From: Georgenia sp. EYE_87
GTDB lineage: Bacteria > Actinomycetota > Actinomycetes > Actinomycetales > Actinomycetaceae
NCBI RefSeq assembly: GCF_023148685.1
Contig: NZ_JAHXNL010000019.1
Coordinates: 1-64,000 of the forward strand
Length of the DNA stretch: 64,000 bases
Reading direction: 5' to 3'
Part shown: positions 30,373 to 39,327 of the stretch, in pieces
How the letters are laid out: every line of letters starts with the position of its first letter
Position numbering within the stretch: the stretch's first letter is position 1
The notes under the pieces: model-generated
The model's input: only the letters and a program-made list of their open reading frames with translations
Database searches by the model: none
Told to the model about the DNA's origin: nothing
Program-made: the position numbers and the translations under genes

Positions 30373-32442
30373 TCAGGCCTGGCCGATCTTCTTCCCGTCG
30401 GCACGGTAGGCGACGACGATCGACGGACGGGGGATGGAGGTCCCGCCGTCGGGCCAGTTCGACCGCGGGCTCTCGTAGGAGGCGCCGTCGACCTCGCCGG
30501 GGTGCTGGACGGCGACCAGGACGCGCTTGTCGGTGATGACCGGCCCGCAGGTCTCCCCGCCGTGCGGGACCGCGAGGAACTGGCGCACCTCGCCGCGGCG
30601 CTTCCCGGCGACGGCGACGCCGTAGAGGGCGTCGTTGGTGCCGAGGGTGCCGGGCTGGCCGTCGGTGCTGATCCACAGGTTGCCGTGGTCGTCGAAGGCC
30701 AGGTTGTCCGGGCAGGAGATCGGCGAGACCTGGGACTTGTCGAAGCCGGCGAAGTAGGTGCTCGGGTCCTCCGGGTCGCCGCACAGCAGCAGGATCCGCC
30801 AGGCGAACGTGGCCGCCGCGGCGTCCGCGCCCGCCTCCTCCAGCTCCAGGACGTGACCGTGCTTGTTGCTGCCGCGCGGGTTGGACTCGTGGGCCTGGGC
30901 TGCCGTCCGGCGGGTGTTGTTGGTCAGGGCCACGTACACGGTGCCCGTCGTCGGGCTGGGCTCGACGTCCTCGGGGCGGTCCATCTTCGTGGCGCCGACG
31001 GCGTCGCCCGCCTGACGGGTGAAGATCAGGACCTCCTCGGCGGTCATGCCGGGGACGTGGGAGGTGGTGCCGGTGACCAGCGGGATCCACTCGCCCGCGC
31101 CGTCGAACTCGCCGTCGGAGGGCAGGGTGCCGGTGCCGTCGATCTCGGCGGCGGGGGAGTCGCCGGTGAGGCGGGCGACGTAGAGGGTGCCGTTGTCGAG
31201 CAGGGTGGCGTTGTGGGCGGCGTCGCCGGGCACGTAGCGGTCGCGCGAGACGTACTTGTACAGGTAGTCGAAGCGCTCGTCGTCGCCCATGTACGCCACC
31301 GCGCGGCCGTCGGCCGCGATCCCGATCGTGGCGGCCTCGTGCTTGAACCGGCCCAGCGCGGTGCGCTTCCTCGGCGTCGACGTCGGGTCGAACGGGTCGA
31401 CCTCGACGATCCAGCCGAAGCGGTTGACCTCGTTCGGCTCCCTGGCCAGGTCGAACCGCTCGTCGAAGCGCTCCCACTTGCGCTCGGAGGCGCCGCCGGG
31501 GAGCCCGTAGCGGGAGAGACGCCGGCGGGCGACCGGGTCGGTCACCGCGTCGGCGTTCGCGAAGTACTGGTTGAAGTTCTCCTCGGCGGTCAGCCAGGTG
31601 CCCCACGGGGTGAGCCCGCCGGCGCAGTTGTTCAGGGTGCCCAGGACGCGGCGGCCCGTCTCGTCGGCCGAGGTCCTCAGGTGCTCGGAGCCCGCCGCGG
31701 GTCCGGTGAGCTCGAACTCGGTGCGCGTGTGCAGGCGGCGGTTGAGCGGGTGGTCGACGATCGCGTCGAACGCCCCGGAGCGGGGCCCGCGGTGCTTGCC
31801 GGTGACGCCGACGACGGTGAGGCCGTGCGCCGCCCACGCGATCCTGACCTGCTCCTCCGTCGGGTTCTCGGGGTCGTAGTCCGGGAACATCATCGGTTCG
31901 GAGGTGTACTCGTGGTTCACCACCATGACCTGCTCGTCCTGGTTGTTCAGGGGCAGGAGGCCGACGTGGTCGTTGTTGTAGCCGAACTGGCGCAGCTGGG
32001 CGGCCTCGGTCTGGTTCGCCGCGTCGAAGGCGGGGGCGTCGGAGAAGAGCGGGTCGCCCCAGCGCATCACGACGTCGTGCAGGTAGCCGGCCGGGACGGT
32101 GACGGCGTCGTCGGTCTGCTGCGCGATGGGCGTGAAGCGCAGGCCGACGGCCGCCTCCGTGTTGCCGCCGGGGGCGCCGGCCGTGGGGGCGGCGACGGCG
32201 TCCTGGCGGCCCAGCGTGGTGGTGGCGGCCCCGGCGAGCGCGACGACGGCGCCCGCCTTGAGGACGCTGCGGCGCGAGAAGGCGCTCGCGGCGACGTCGC
32301 CGAAGTAGGGGTTGTCCGAGGTGTTGGGCACCTCGTGGAAGCACGCGTCGCCGCAGCGGTAACGGCAGGTCAGGGCGGAACGCCCCGTGCCGTGGCCGGC
32401 GAGAAGGGGGAGCAGGGAACGACGCGAGGTCGGGACGGGCAT
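30373..32442 (-). CDS. PhoX-family (DUF839) secreted phosphatase-like protein
   Basis: 689 aa. The N-terminus has a Cys-containing stretch (CRYRCGDACFHEVPNTSDNP) and then a Tat signal, SRRSVLKAGAVVALAGA, so export of a folded, metal-loaded protein is expected. The rest matches DUF839: NHEYTSEPMMFP, GTLNNCAGGLTPWGTWLTAE and LAFDDHGNLWISTDG. PhoX enzymes carry calcium and iron. The ATG has GAGGAG five bases before it. No Pho box was recognised, so control by phosphate is open. Confidence 0.9.
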   Translation of the reverse strand: MPVPTSRRSLLPLLAGHGTGRSALTCRYRCGDACFHEVPNTSDNPYFGDVAASAFSRRSVLKAGAVVALAGAATTTLGRQDAVAAPTAGAPGGNTEAAVGLRFTPIAQQTDDAVTVPAGYLHDVVMRWGDPLFSDAPAFDAANQTEAAQLRQFGYNNDHVGLLPLNNQDEQVMVVNHEYTSEPMMFPDYDPENPTEEQVRIAWAAHGLTVVGVTGKHRGPRSGAFDAIVDHPLNRRLHTRTEFELTGPAAGSEHLRTSADETGRRVLGTLNNCAGGLTPWGTWLTAEENFNQYFANADAVTDPVARRRLSRYGLPGGASERKWERFDERFDLAREPNEVNRFGWIVEVDPFDPTSTPRKRTALGRFKHEAATIGIAADGRAVAYMGDDERFDYLYKYVSRDRYVPGDAAHNATLLDNGTLYVARLTGDSPAAEIDGTGTLPSDGEFDGAGEWIPLVTGTTSHVPGMTAEEVLIFTRQAGDAVGATKMDRPEDVEPSPTTGTVYVALTNNTRRTAAQAHESNPRGSNKHGHVLELEEAGADAAAATFAWRILLLCGDPEDPSTYFAGFDKSQVSPISCPDNLAFDDHGNLWISTDGQPGTLGTNDALYGVAVAGKRRGEVRQFLAVPHGGETCGPVITDKRVLVAVQHPGEVDGASYESPRSNWPDGGTSIPRPSIVVAYRADGKKIGQA

Positions 32443-32602
32443 GACGGCTCCTCGAAGAAGGTGGGTGTCGCCGCCAACGTACGGACGTCAGGTGTCCGAC
32501 AGGGGCGAGGATCGGTGAACGGAGGGCGAACAGAGTCTGCGCGTTGCGCCGGCCGCCCGGTCGGCCGACACTGGGGCTCCACGTGTCTGCACAGGGAGAG
32601 CC

Positions 32603-32743
32603 ATGCCGGGTCAGCCGCACCAGCGCCGGGAGGCGGAACCACCCGGGGAGCCGCGACGTCCGCGGCCGGGCGTCGCCGTGGGCGTGGTGGTGCTCCTGGT
32701 CGGCGTCGCGGTCGCCGCGCTCGTGCTCTTCCTCCTGCTCTGA
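32603..32743 (+). CDS. Small single-pass membrane protein
   Basis: 46 codons: a basic, Pro-rich N-terminus of about 22 residues, then one membrane helix of 23 residues (VAVGVVVLLVGVAVAALVLF) ending in a run of leucines. GGGAGAG lies five bases before the ATG. No family recognised. It lies between PhoX and TetR genes with its own start site; coding is likely but unproven. Confidence 0.55.
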   Translation: MPGQPHQRREAEPPGEPRRPRPGVAVGVVVLLVGVAVAALVLFLLL

Positions 32744-32858
32744 CCGGCCTGGTGCGCTCCGCCCGTCATTAGCGCCCGGCGCCGTCCGCGCGGCGGTAGT
32801 GTCCCGATCGACCGAACGAGTGAGCTGGTCGGGGGCAGCGCGGACACGAGGAACCGAC

Positions 32859-33521
32859 ATGACTGAGATGGTCGCCCCAGCGCCCCCCACCGCCGCGGGC
32901 AGGCGGCAGCGCCGCGGCCCCGGCCGCCCCCGGCACGCCGACACGGAGCCACGGGCCTACCGGTCCGCGCTCGAGATCTTCGGCCGCCGCGGCTGGGCCG
33001 GTCTCACGCTCGACGGCGTCGCGTCCCACGCGGGCATCGGCAAGTCCTCGATCTACCTGCGGTGGAACGACAAGGGCGAGCTGCTCCTGGACGCGGTCCG
33101 CGACCTCCAGAGGCGCGTGCCGGCCCCGGACACCGAGGGGCTGGGGATCCGGGACCTGCTCGTGGCGCACGCGCGGGCCCGGGCCGACCTCCTGACCGGC
33201 GACTACGGACCGGCCCTGGCCAACCTGTGCACGGCGGCGGCGGCGGACCCCGACGTGCTCGACGAGATCCGCAAGGTCGACCTCGCGCGCGGCATGTGCG
33301 CGCTGACCGAGCAGGTCGAGGAGGCCGTCCGGGGCGGCGAGCTGGCCCCCGGGACCGCGGTGGGCCCGCTCCTGGAGGCGATCGAGGGCTCGATCCTCGT
33401 GCACTACCTCGTGAACCCGACCGCGCCGGCGGAGGAGCTCCGCGCCGGCCTGGAGGGCTACGTCACGGCCCTCGTGGACCACCAGCTGCGGCCGCTCGAG
33501 CGGCCCCCGGTCGCGGCCTAG
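32859..33521 (+). CDS. TetR-family transcriptional regulator
   Basis: 220 aa. The helix-turn-helix lies at about 48-70 ([21 protein letters not shown]), preceded by a disordered Arg/Pro-rich arm ([12 protein letters not shown]). The C-terminal ligand domain (about 95-205) resembles TetR_C_11/16-type regulators. ATG preceded by ACGAGGA. No divergent partner gene, so targets are unclear; TAGTGT at 32797-32802 may be its -10. Confidence 0.9.
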   Translation: MTEMVAPAPPTAAGRRQRRGPGRPRHADTEPRAYRSALEIFGRRGWAGLTLDGVASHAGIGKSSIYLRWNDKGELLLDAVRDLQRRVPAPDTEGLGIRDLLVAHARARADLLTGDYGPALANLCTAAAADPDVLDEIRKVDLARGMCALTEQVEEAVRGGELAPGTAVGPLLEAIEGSILVHYLVNPTAPAEELRAGLEGYVTALVDHQLRPLERPPVAA

Positions 33522-33560
33522 GCCGGCCGAGCAGCGGACGGGGCCCACCCGTACCGAGCA

Positions 33561-33604
33561 GAAGGGCCGCCCGCCTGCGACTGGCGCAGGCCGGCGGCCC
33601 TTCC
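33561..33604. terminator. Bidirectional hairpin between tetR and tRNA-Pro
   Basis: GAAGGGCCGCCCGCCTGCG pairs with CGCAGGCCGGCGGCCCTTC with little mismatch, between the tetR stop and the 3' end of the minus-strand tRNA. It should end both transcripts. Confidence 0.8.
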
Positions 33605-33609
33605 AACTG

Positions 33610-33683
<74 letters not shown>

Positions 33684-33801
33684 GTGGAACCGGTTCAGAA
33701 TAGCCGAGCGAGGGCCCGGTCGTGAAACCGATACGCCCGGATGAGACGCACGCCACGCCGACCGGCGGCAGCGGGCCCCCGAGTCCGGGCGCGCGGCGCC
33801 G

Positions 33802-34728
33802 TCATCGCTCCCGCGCGACGAGGGTGAGCAGCGAGGCCTCCGGCCGGCAGGCGAAGCGCACCGGCGCGTACGGGCTCGTGCCCAGACCGGCGGAGACGTT
33901 CAGCCACATCGAGTCGGCACCGCCGTCGCCGTCGGCTCCGGGGCGCGGCCCCGGCCACCCGTGCAGGCCCGAGGCTCGCCCGCGGTCGAGGTCGCAGTTC
34001 GTGACGAGCGCCCCGTAGAACGGCAGGCAGAGCTGGCCGCCGTGCGTGTGCCCCGCCACCACGAGGTCGCAGCCGTCGGCGTGCATCTGGTCCAGCACCC
34101 GGGTGTACGGCGCGTGGGTCACGCCCAGGTGCAGGGCCGGGCAGTCCGCGGGCGGTTGCTCGGCACGCGCCGAGGTGGGGAAGCGGTCCCGGTCCAGGTG
34201 GGGGTCGTCCACGCCCACGAGCTCGATCCGGGTGCCGCCCACCTCCAGCCGGTCCCGCCGGTTCGTGAGGTCCTTCCAGCCCGCCGCGCGGAACGCGGCG
34301 GTGAGCTCCGACGTCGGCAGCGGGCTGTGGTCCATCTCGGTGCGTGCGTCCGGCAGCAGGTACCTGGCCGGGTTCTTCGGCTTCGGCGCGAAGTAGTCGT
34401 TCGACCCGAGGACGAAGGCGCCCGGGAGGTCCAGGAACGGCGCGTACGCCTCGAGGACGCCCGGGACCGCTTCCGGATGGGCCAGGTTGTCGCCGGTGGT
34501 CACGACGAGGTCCGGCTCGTACCGGGCGAGGTCGCGTACCCAGGCCACCTTGTGCCGGTGGCTCGGGACCAGGTGGAGGTCCGACAGGTGCAGGAGCCGC
34601 AGGGGTCGCGCCCCGGCGGGCAGCACCGGGACGGTGTGGCGGCGCAGCGTGAACATCGAGGCCTCGGCGAGGGCCCACCCCAGGGCGCCGACGCCCGCCA
34701 GCGTCAGGGCGCCGAGGCCCGCAGCCAC
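33802..34728 (-). CDS. Membrane-associated metallophosphoesterase
   Basis: About 308 aa with the calcineurin-type motifs in order: HLSDLHLV, TTGDNL, GSNDY (where GNHD is usual), VTHAP and GHTHGGQ. One N-terminal hydrophobic segment anchors it. Similar to the YkuE/Rv3683 group; substrate unknown. The GTG at 34728 is taken as start, but CTG at 34752 or a later ATG (FTLRRH) are possible. It follows ponA2 by 20 bases and is probably cotranscribed. Confidence 0.88.
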   Translation of the reverse strand: MAAGLGALTLAGVGALGWALAEASMFTLRRHTVPVLPAGARPLRLLHLSDLHLVPSHRHKVAWVRDLARYEPDLVVTTGDNLAHPEAVPGVLEAYAPFLDLPGAFVLGSNDYFAPKPKNPARYLLPDARTEMDHSPLPTSELTAAFRAAGWKDLTNRRDRLEVGGTRIELVGVDDPHLDRDRFPTSARAEQPPADCPALHLGVTHAPYTRVLDQMHADGCDLVVAGHTHGGQLCLPFYGALVTNCDLDRGRASGLHGWPGPRPGADGDGGADSMWLNVSAGLGTSPYAPVRFACRPEASLLTLVARER

Positions 34729-34748
34729 CCGCCGGGGGTCGACGGCGC

Positions 34749-37202
34749 TCAGTCGTCGTCCCCGTCGTTGCCGTTGCCGTTCCCGTTGCCGTTGTTGCCG
34801 GGGTTGTCGGACGGCGGCTCCGCCGGCTGCGCCGGTTCTGCCGGCTCCGGCGGGGCAGGAGGCGGCTCGGGCGCGGGCGGCGGCGCGGGCGCGGGGCCGG
34901 CGCTCGGGATGACGGTGATCATGGTGCCGGGCGCGGCGCGCGTGCCGGCCCGGGGGTTCGTCACGACGGCGGCTCCGGCCTGCCAGCCCGAGTTCACCGG
35001 GGAGCCGAGCCGCACCTGGAAGCCGGCCTGCGTGAGGATGGTCTGCGCCTCCGCCGCGCTTCGTCCCGCGACGTCCGGCACGGGGATCCGGTCGCCGTAC
35101 AGCGCGGTGGGCGGCACGGGCGGGAACGGCTGGTGCGGGACGCCGTTGAGGGCGGCCGCCACGAAGTTGCGCCACGTCGGGGCCGGGATCCGGCCACCGT
35201 AGACCAGGCGGTGGAACTGGCCGTTGATGGTCGAGTCGAACATCGACTTCGTGCCCTCCTGGTGGCCCATCCACACCGCCGCGGCGAGCTGCGGCGTGTA
35301 GCCCACGAACCAGGCCGCGGAGTCGTCGTTCGCGGTGCCGGTCTTGCCGGCGGCGGGACGGCCGTCGGGAAGGACCGCGTTGGAGCCGGTGGAGCCGCGC
35401 TGCGGGGTCACCACGGTCTGGAGCGCGTGGGTGACGCCGTCGGCGACGTCCTGCTCGATCGCCTGGTTGCAGGTGGGCTGCGGTGCGGCGATCTCCGTGC
35501 CGTCACGGTCGGTGATCTTGGTGATCGCCAGCGGCTCGCACATCTTGCCGCGCGCCGCCAGGGTGGCGAACGCGACGGCCTGGCTCAACGGCGTGACGGT
35601 GTTCGAGCCGAGGACGGCGGCCGGGTTGGGGGTCAGCGGCTCCCCGGAGCCGGTCCGGACGCCCATGGCGGCCGCGTTGTCGACGATGTTGCACATGTCC
35701 ATCTGGTTCGCCATCTCGACGAACGGCAGGTTCACGGACTGCCGGGTCGCCTCGATGACCGAGATCCGGCGACCCACGGCGGAGCTCTCGAGGTTGTTCG
35801 GCTCGTAGTTGTCCTCGTACTTCCCGCAGGAGATGTTCCAGCTCTCGCGCGGGTAGGACCGCCGGTTGGCCACGACCTCGTCGTTGAGGGTGCGCCCGTT
35901 CTCGAGCCACTCCACGAGCGTGAACACCTTGAACGAGGAGCCGGACTGGAACCCCCGCCCGCCGCCGTGGCTGAGCCCGGCGTTGAGGTTGACCTTCGTC
36001 GCGCCCGGGTCCTCCGCCGAGGGGGTGCCCCAGTTGGTGTTCTGCACCATCGCCTGGATCTTGCCGGTGCCGGGCTCGACCGAGGAGAGGGCCATCTTGA
36101 TGTTGGACGGGTCGTTGACGGGGACGCTGGCCGTGACGGAGTCGAAGGCGGCCTGCTGCCTCGCCGGGTCGATCGTCGTGTGGATGACGAGACCCCCGCG
36201 GTACAGGGCCTGCTGACGGTCGGCCAGGTCCTTGCCCCAGTCCTCCGACTGCAGCAGCTCGTCGACGACGTACTCGCAGAAGTAGGCGGAGATGCCCGCC
36301 GCGGCGCAGCCGTTCGGCGTCGGCGAGACGCGGAGCATCTCCTCGATCGGCAGGGCGACGGCCTCGTCGAACTCGGCCTGGGAGATGAACTTCTGGTCCA
36401 GCATCGTCTGCAGGACGGTGTCCCGGCGCACCTTGGCGTTCTCCGGGTTGCGCACCGGGTCGTGCCGCGCCGGGGACTGCGTGATGCCGGCGAGCATGGC
36501 CGACTCGGCGACGGTGAGGTCCTTGGCCGACTTGGAGAAGTAGTACTTCGACGCCGTCTCCACCCCGTACTGCGACGGGCCGAACTGGGCGATGTTGAGG
36601 TAGCCCTCGAGGATGTCCTCCTTGCTGACCTTCTGCTCCAGGCCGATCGCCAGCCGGGCCTCCTCCAGCTTGCGGCCCAGGGTGGTCTCGGTGGCCGCGT
36701 CGATGGCCGCCTCGTCGCCCGAGATGCGGCCGGCCTCGATGAGGACGTTCTTGACGTACTGCTGGGTCAGGGTGGAGGCACCCTCGAGCGGGCCGCCGGC
36801 GATGTTGTTGACGAGGGCGCGGAGCATGCCCTCGGGGTCGACACCCCGGTGGTCGTAGAAGCGCCGGTCCTCGATCGCGACGACGGCGTTGCGCACGTGC
36901 GGCGAGATCTCCTCGAGGGGCACCACGATGCGGTTGTCCGCGTAGATGCTCGCGAGCACGGAGCCGTCCGCCGCCACGATCTGGCTGCTCTGGGACGGCT
37001 CGGGGATGGCGAGCTCGCTCGGCAGGTCGTCGAAGAGGTCGGTCGTGGACTGGCTCACCGCTCCGGCGGCGCCGACCGCGGGCATGACCAGCCCCGCGGT
37101 GAGCACGCCGCCCAGGCCCGCCATCAGCAGGAAGGCGAGCAGCATGACGAGCAGCTGCACCGGCTTGACGGCGCGGCCCGGCGCCGACGAGGGAGACGAC
37201 AT
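34749..37202 (-). CDS. ponA2: Bifunctional penicillin-binding protein with PASTA domain
   Basis: Class A PBP, 817 aa. Short cytoplasmic part, membrane helix (about 18-40), glycosyltransferase 51 domain with EDRRFYDHRGVD and GASTLTQQYVKN, transpeptidase domain with SSFK, SVN and KTGT motifs, one PASTA domain (about 685-755), then a Pro- and Asn/Gly/Asp-rich tail. TACCCT six bases before the ATG gives a leaderless start. Divergent from a whiB4-like gene and followed by a metallophosphoesterase, as I recall for mycobacterial ponA2 (Rv3682). Confidence 0.95.
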   Translation of the reverse strand: MSSPSSAPGRAVKPVQLLVMLLAFLLMAGLGGVLTAGLVMPAVGAAGAVSQSTTDLFDDLPSELAIPEPSQSSQIVAADGSVLASIYADNRIVVPLEEISPHVRNAVVAIEDRRFYDHRGVDPEGMLRALVNNIAGGPLEGASTLTQQYVKNVLIEAGRISGDEAAIDAATETTLGRKLEEARLAIGLEQKVSKEDILEGYLNIAQFGPSQYGVETASKYYFSKSAKDLTVAESAMLAGITQSPARHDPVRNPENAKVRRDTVLQTMLDQKFISQAEFDEAVALPIEEMLRVSPTPNGCAAAGISAYFCEYVVDELLQSEDWGKDLADRQQALYRGGLVIHTTIDPARQQAAFDSVTASVPVNDPSNIKMALSSVEPGTGKIQAMVQNTNWGTPSAEDPGATKVNLNAGLSHGGGRGFQSGSSFKVFTLVEWLENGRTLNDEVVANRRSYPRESWNISCGKYEDNYEPNNLESSAVGRRISVIEATRQSVNLPFVEMANQMDMCNIVDNAAAMGVRTGSGEPLTPNPAAVLGSNTVTPLSQAVAFATLAARGKMCEPLAITKITDRDGTEIAAPQPTCNQAIEQDVADGVTHALQTVVTPQRGSTGSNAVLPDGRPAAGKTGTANDDSAAWFVGYTPQLAAAVWMGHQEGTKSMFDSTINGQFHRLVYGGRIPAPTWRNFVAAALNGVPHQPFPPVPPTALYGDRIPVPDVAGRSAAEAQTILTQAGFQVRLGSPVNSGWQAGAAVVTNPRAGTRAAPGTMITVIPSAGPAPAPPPAPEPPPAPPEPAEPAQPAEPPSDNPGNNGNGNGNGNDGDDD

Positions 37203-37324
37203 ACGCCCAGGGTACGTGGACCCGCCGACGCCGGTCCCGCCAGGTGGTTCGCGCCACGCCGTGCGGGGCGGCGCCATCACCACTTCGGGGGAGGTGAGGT
37301 CGCGGTTGTGTCACGGCTCTTCCG

Positions 37325-37340
37325 TGTGGTGTACATCACG
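37325..37340. promoter_or_regulatory. Candidate Crp site between ponA2 and whiB4
   Basis: TGTGGTGTACATCACG matches TGTGA-N6-TCACA at eight of ten positions and is centred in the 212-bp divergent region, about 82 bases before the whiB4-like start. A Crp gene is 1.2 kb away (38519). Confidence 0.6.
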
Positions 37341-37414
37341 GATAGCGTCGGCCGGGGGCGAAATGGTCCGGCCGGTCGGCCGGGAGCGGGGGGCGTGATG
37401 GTGAGGAGGTCCCG

Positions 37415-37756
37415 ATGTTCGACGAGGATCAGACATGGGCGTCTCGCGCTGCCTGCGCCGGGACGGAACCGGACGCGCTGTTCGTCCGAGGGGCGGCGCA
37501 GCGGCAGGCCCGCCAGCTCTGCTTCACCTGCCCGGTACGGATGGAGTGCCTCGCGGACGCGCTGTCCTCGAACGCCTCGTTCGGGGTCTGGGGCGGGCTG
37601 ACCGAGCGCGAGCGCCGTGCGCTGGTGCGCCGCTACCCCGAGGTCGACGACTGGCAGGCGTGGCTGCACCGGGAGGACGACGAGCTGATCGCCGAGCTCC
37701 GCGCGCAGCGCGCGCCACGGATCATCGCGCGCATGCGGGCCGCTCAGAGCGCCTGA
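37415..37756 (+). CDS. whiB4: WhiB-family iron-sulfur regulator (WhiB4-like)
   Basis: 113 aa. Four cysteines (Cys14, 36, 39, 45) form the [4Fe-4S] site; the turn WGGLTERERRAL and basic C-terminus follow. DALFVRGAAQRQA and RRYPEVDDW match my memory of M. tuberculosis WhiB4, an oxygen/redox sensor, and the divergent ponA2 neighbour supports it. ATG after GAGGAGGT. Possibly controlled by Crp (site 37325). Confidence 0.9.
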   Translation: MFDEDQTWASRAACAGTEPDALFVRGAAQRQARQLCFTCPVRMECLADALSSNASFGVWGGLTERERRALVRRYPEVDDWQAWLHREDDELIAELRAQRAPRIIARMRAAQSA

Positions 37757-37802
37757 CCCGCCCGGCGGCCGGGGCGGCCGGGGCCGCCCCTAGGATGGCG
37801 CC

Positions 37803-37967
37803 ATGACCACTTGGGAGTACGCGACCATTCCGCTGCTGATCCACAACACGAAGGCGATCCTCGACCAGTGGGGCGAGGACGGCTGGGAGCTGGTCCAGGT
37901 CGTGCCCGGCCCGGCCGGCTCCAACAACCTCGTGGCGTACCTCAAGCGTCCGAGGGGCGAGAGGTGA
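37803..37967 (+). CDS. DUF4177 small protein
   Basis: 54 aa, too short for many gene finders. MTTWEYATIPLLIHNTKAIL, then DQWGEDGWELVQVV and a basic end, is the DUF4177 pattern; function unknown. TAGGAT six bases before the ATG gives a leaderless start, and its stop overlaps the ridA GTG, so it is the first gene of a two-gene operon. The same small gene sits before ridA in mycobacteria. Confidence 0.87.
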   Translation: MTTWEYATIPLLIHNTKAILDQWGEDGWELVQVVPGPAGSNNLVAYLKRPRGER

Positions 37968-38431
37968 GCGTCACCGAACGCCTCGCCGAGCTCGGCCTGA
38001 CGCTTCCCCCGGTGGCGGCGCCGGTGGCCGCGTACGTCCCCGCAGTGCGCCACGGCGACCTGGTCCACACCTCCGGCCAGCTGCCGATGGTCGACGGCGC
38101 GCTCGCCCTGACGGGCAAGGTGGGCGAGTCCGCGGGCTCCGTCACGCCCGAGCAGGCCAAGGACGCCGCCCGCACCTGCGCGCTCAACGCCCTCGCCGCC
38201 GTCGCGGCCGAGGTCGGCGGTCTCGACCAGGTGGTGCGCGTGGTCAAGGTGACCGGCTTCGTCGCCTCCGAGCCCGCGTTCACCGGCCAGCCGGGCGTCG
38301 TCAACGGCGCGTCCGAGCTGCTCGGGGAGATCTTCGGCGACGCGGGCCGGCACGCCCGCTCCGCCGTCGGCGTGGCCGCCCTGCCGCTGGACGCACCGGT
38401 CGAGGTCGAGCTGGTCGTCGCCGTCCGCTGA
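37964..38431 (+). CDS. RidA-family enamine/imine deaminase
   Basis: 155 aa of the RidA/YjgF fold (VRHGDLVHTSGQLPMVDGAL; HARSAVGVAALPLDAPVEVE). RidA proteins hydrolyse reactive 2-aminoacrylate-type intermediates. The Arg in HARSAVG is the substrate carboxylate ligand. Translation overlaps DUF4177 by four bases; a strong terminator follows. Confidence 0.92.
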   Translation: MSVTERLAELGLTLPPVAAPVAAYVPAVRHGDLVHTSGQLPMVDGALALTGKVGESAGSVTPEQAKDAARTCALNALAAVAAEVGGLDQVVRVVKVTGFVASEPAFTGQPGVVNGASELLGEIFGDAGRHARSAVGVAALPLDAPVEVELVVAVR

Positions 38432-38462
38432 CGGCCGGTCACCCCGCCGGCACCCGAGACCG

Positions 38463-38500
38463 ACGACGGCGCCCCCTCCCGCGGGAGGGGGCGCCGTCGT
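38463..38500. terminator. Bidirectional terminator between ridA and crp
   Basis: ACGACGGCGCCCCCTCCC and GGGAGGGGGCGCCGTCGT form a perfect 18-bp stem with a tiny loop, between two convergent genes. Confidence 0.9.
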
Positions 38501-38518
38501 CTGTCGTGAGGCGGCTCG

Positions 38519-39208
38519 TCAGCGGGCGCGGCGGCGGAGACGGTCGATGTCGAGCAGCAGCACGGCCCGGCCCTCGAGGCGGATCCAGCCCCGGGAGACG
38601 AACTCCGCGAGGGACTTGTTGACGGTCTCGCGCGAGGCGCCCACGAGCTGGGCGAGCTCCTCCTGGGTGAGGTCGTGCGGGACGTGGATCCCCTCGTCGG
38701 TGGTCTGGCCGAACCGGTCGGCGAGATCGAGCAGGGCCTTGGCCACGCGGCCGGGCACGTCGGAGAACACGAGGTCGGCGAGGGACTCGTTGGTGCGGCG
38801 CAGGCGCTGGGCGAGGGCCTTGAGCATGTGCCTGGACAGGCCCGGACGGGTCTCGACGAAGCTCATCAGGGCGTCGTGGTCGAGCGCGAGGAGACGCGTG
38901 GGCGCCACGGCCGTCGCCGTCGTCGAGCGCGGGCCCGGGTCGAAGAGGGTGAGCTCGCCGAGCAGCTCGCCGGGACCGAGCACGGCGAGGAGGTTCTCAC
39001 GGCCGTCGCTGGCGGTGTGCCCCAGCTTCACCTTGCCGTCGAGAAGGATGTACAGGCGGTCTCCGGGGTCACCCTCGTTGAAGAGGATCTCGCCGCGACG
39101 GAGCGTCGTCTCGGACATCAGGGAGCGCAGCTCGGCCTGGTCCTGCTCGTCGAGCGCGTCGAAGAGTGGCACGGTGCCGATCACGTTCTGTTCCACAGTG
39201 GGTCCCAT
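38519..39208 (-). CDS. crp: Crp/Fnr-family cAMP-type regulator
   Basis: 229 aa. cyclic-nucleotide domain (15-130) with GELTLFDPGPRSTTATA, the phosphate-binding cassette with its Arg; long helix; winged helix with LTQEELAQLVGASRETVNK. Nearly every motif matches what I recall of M. tuberculosis CRP (Rv3676). No Fe-S cysteines, so not Fnr-like. The ATG at 39208 is used; a GTG four codons later (39196) is possible. Global regulator of carbon use; candidate targets here are acs, ponA2/whiB4 and itself. Confidence 0.93.
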   Translation of the reverse strand: MGPTVEQNVIGTVPLFDALDEQDQAELRSLMSETTLRRGEILFNEGDPGDRLYILLDGKVKLGHTASDGRENLLAVLGPGELLGELTLFDPGPRSTTATAVAPTRLLALDHDALMSFVETRPGLSRHMLKALAQRLRRTNESLADLVFSDVPGRVAKALLDLADRFGQTTDEGIHVPHDLTQEELAQLVGASRETVNKSLAEFVSRGWIRLEGRAVLLLDIDRLRRRAR

Positions 39209-39275
39209 CTGCCGCCGGTCGTTGCTGACGCGGCCCGCTGACGAGCCACGACGTCGGCTACATCCTGCCACCACC

Positions 39276-39291
39276 TGTGACCCCGGGCACG
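39276..39291. promoter_or_regulatory. Weak candidate Crp site before crp
   Basis: TGTGACCCCGGGCACG has one perfect half-site and a poor second one (GCACG). It lies 68 bases before the crp start, between crp and nth, so autoregulation is possible. Confidence 0.35.
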
Positions 39292-39327
39292 GGCGTGGCC
39301 GCGGCGCGCCGCTCTACGCTGGGCCGC

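Noticed and set aside
32809-32831. CGACC...GGTCG inverted repeat as TetR operator
   Set aside because: Arms of only five bases in GC-rich DNA are expected by chance; no second copy found.
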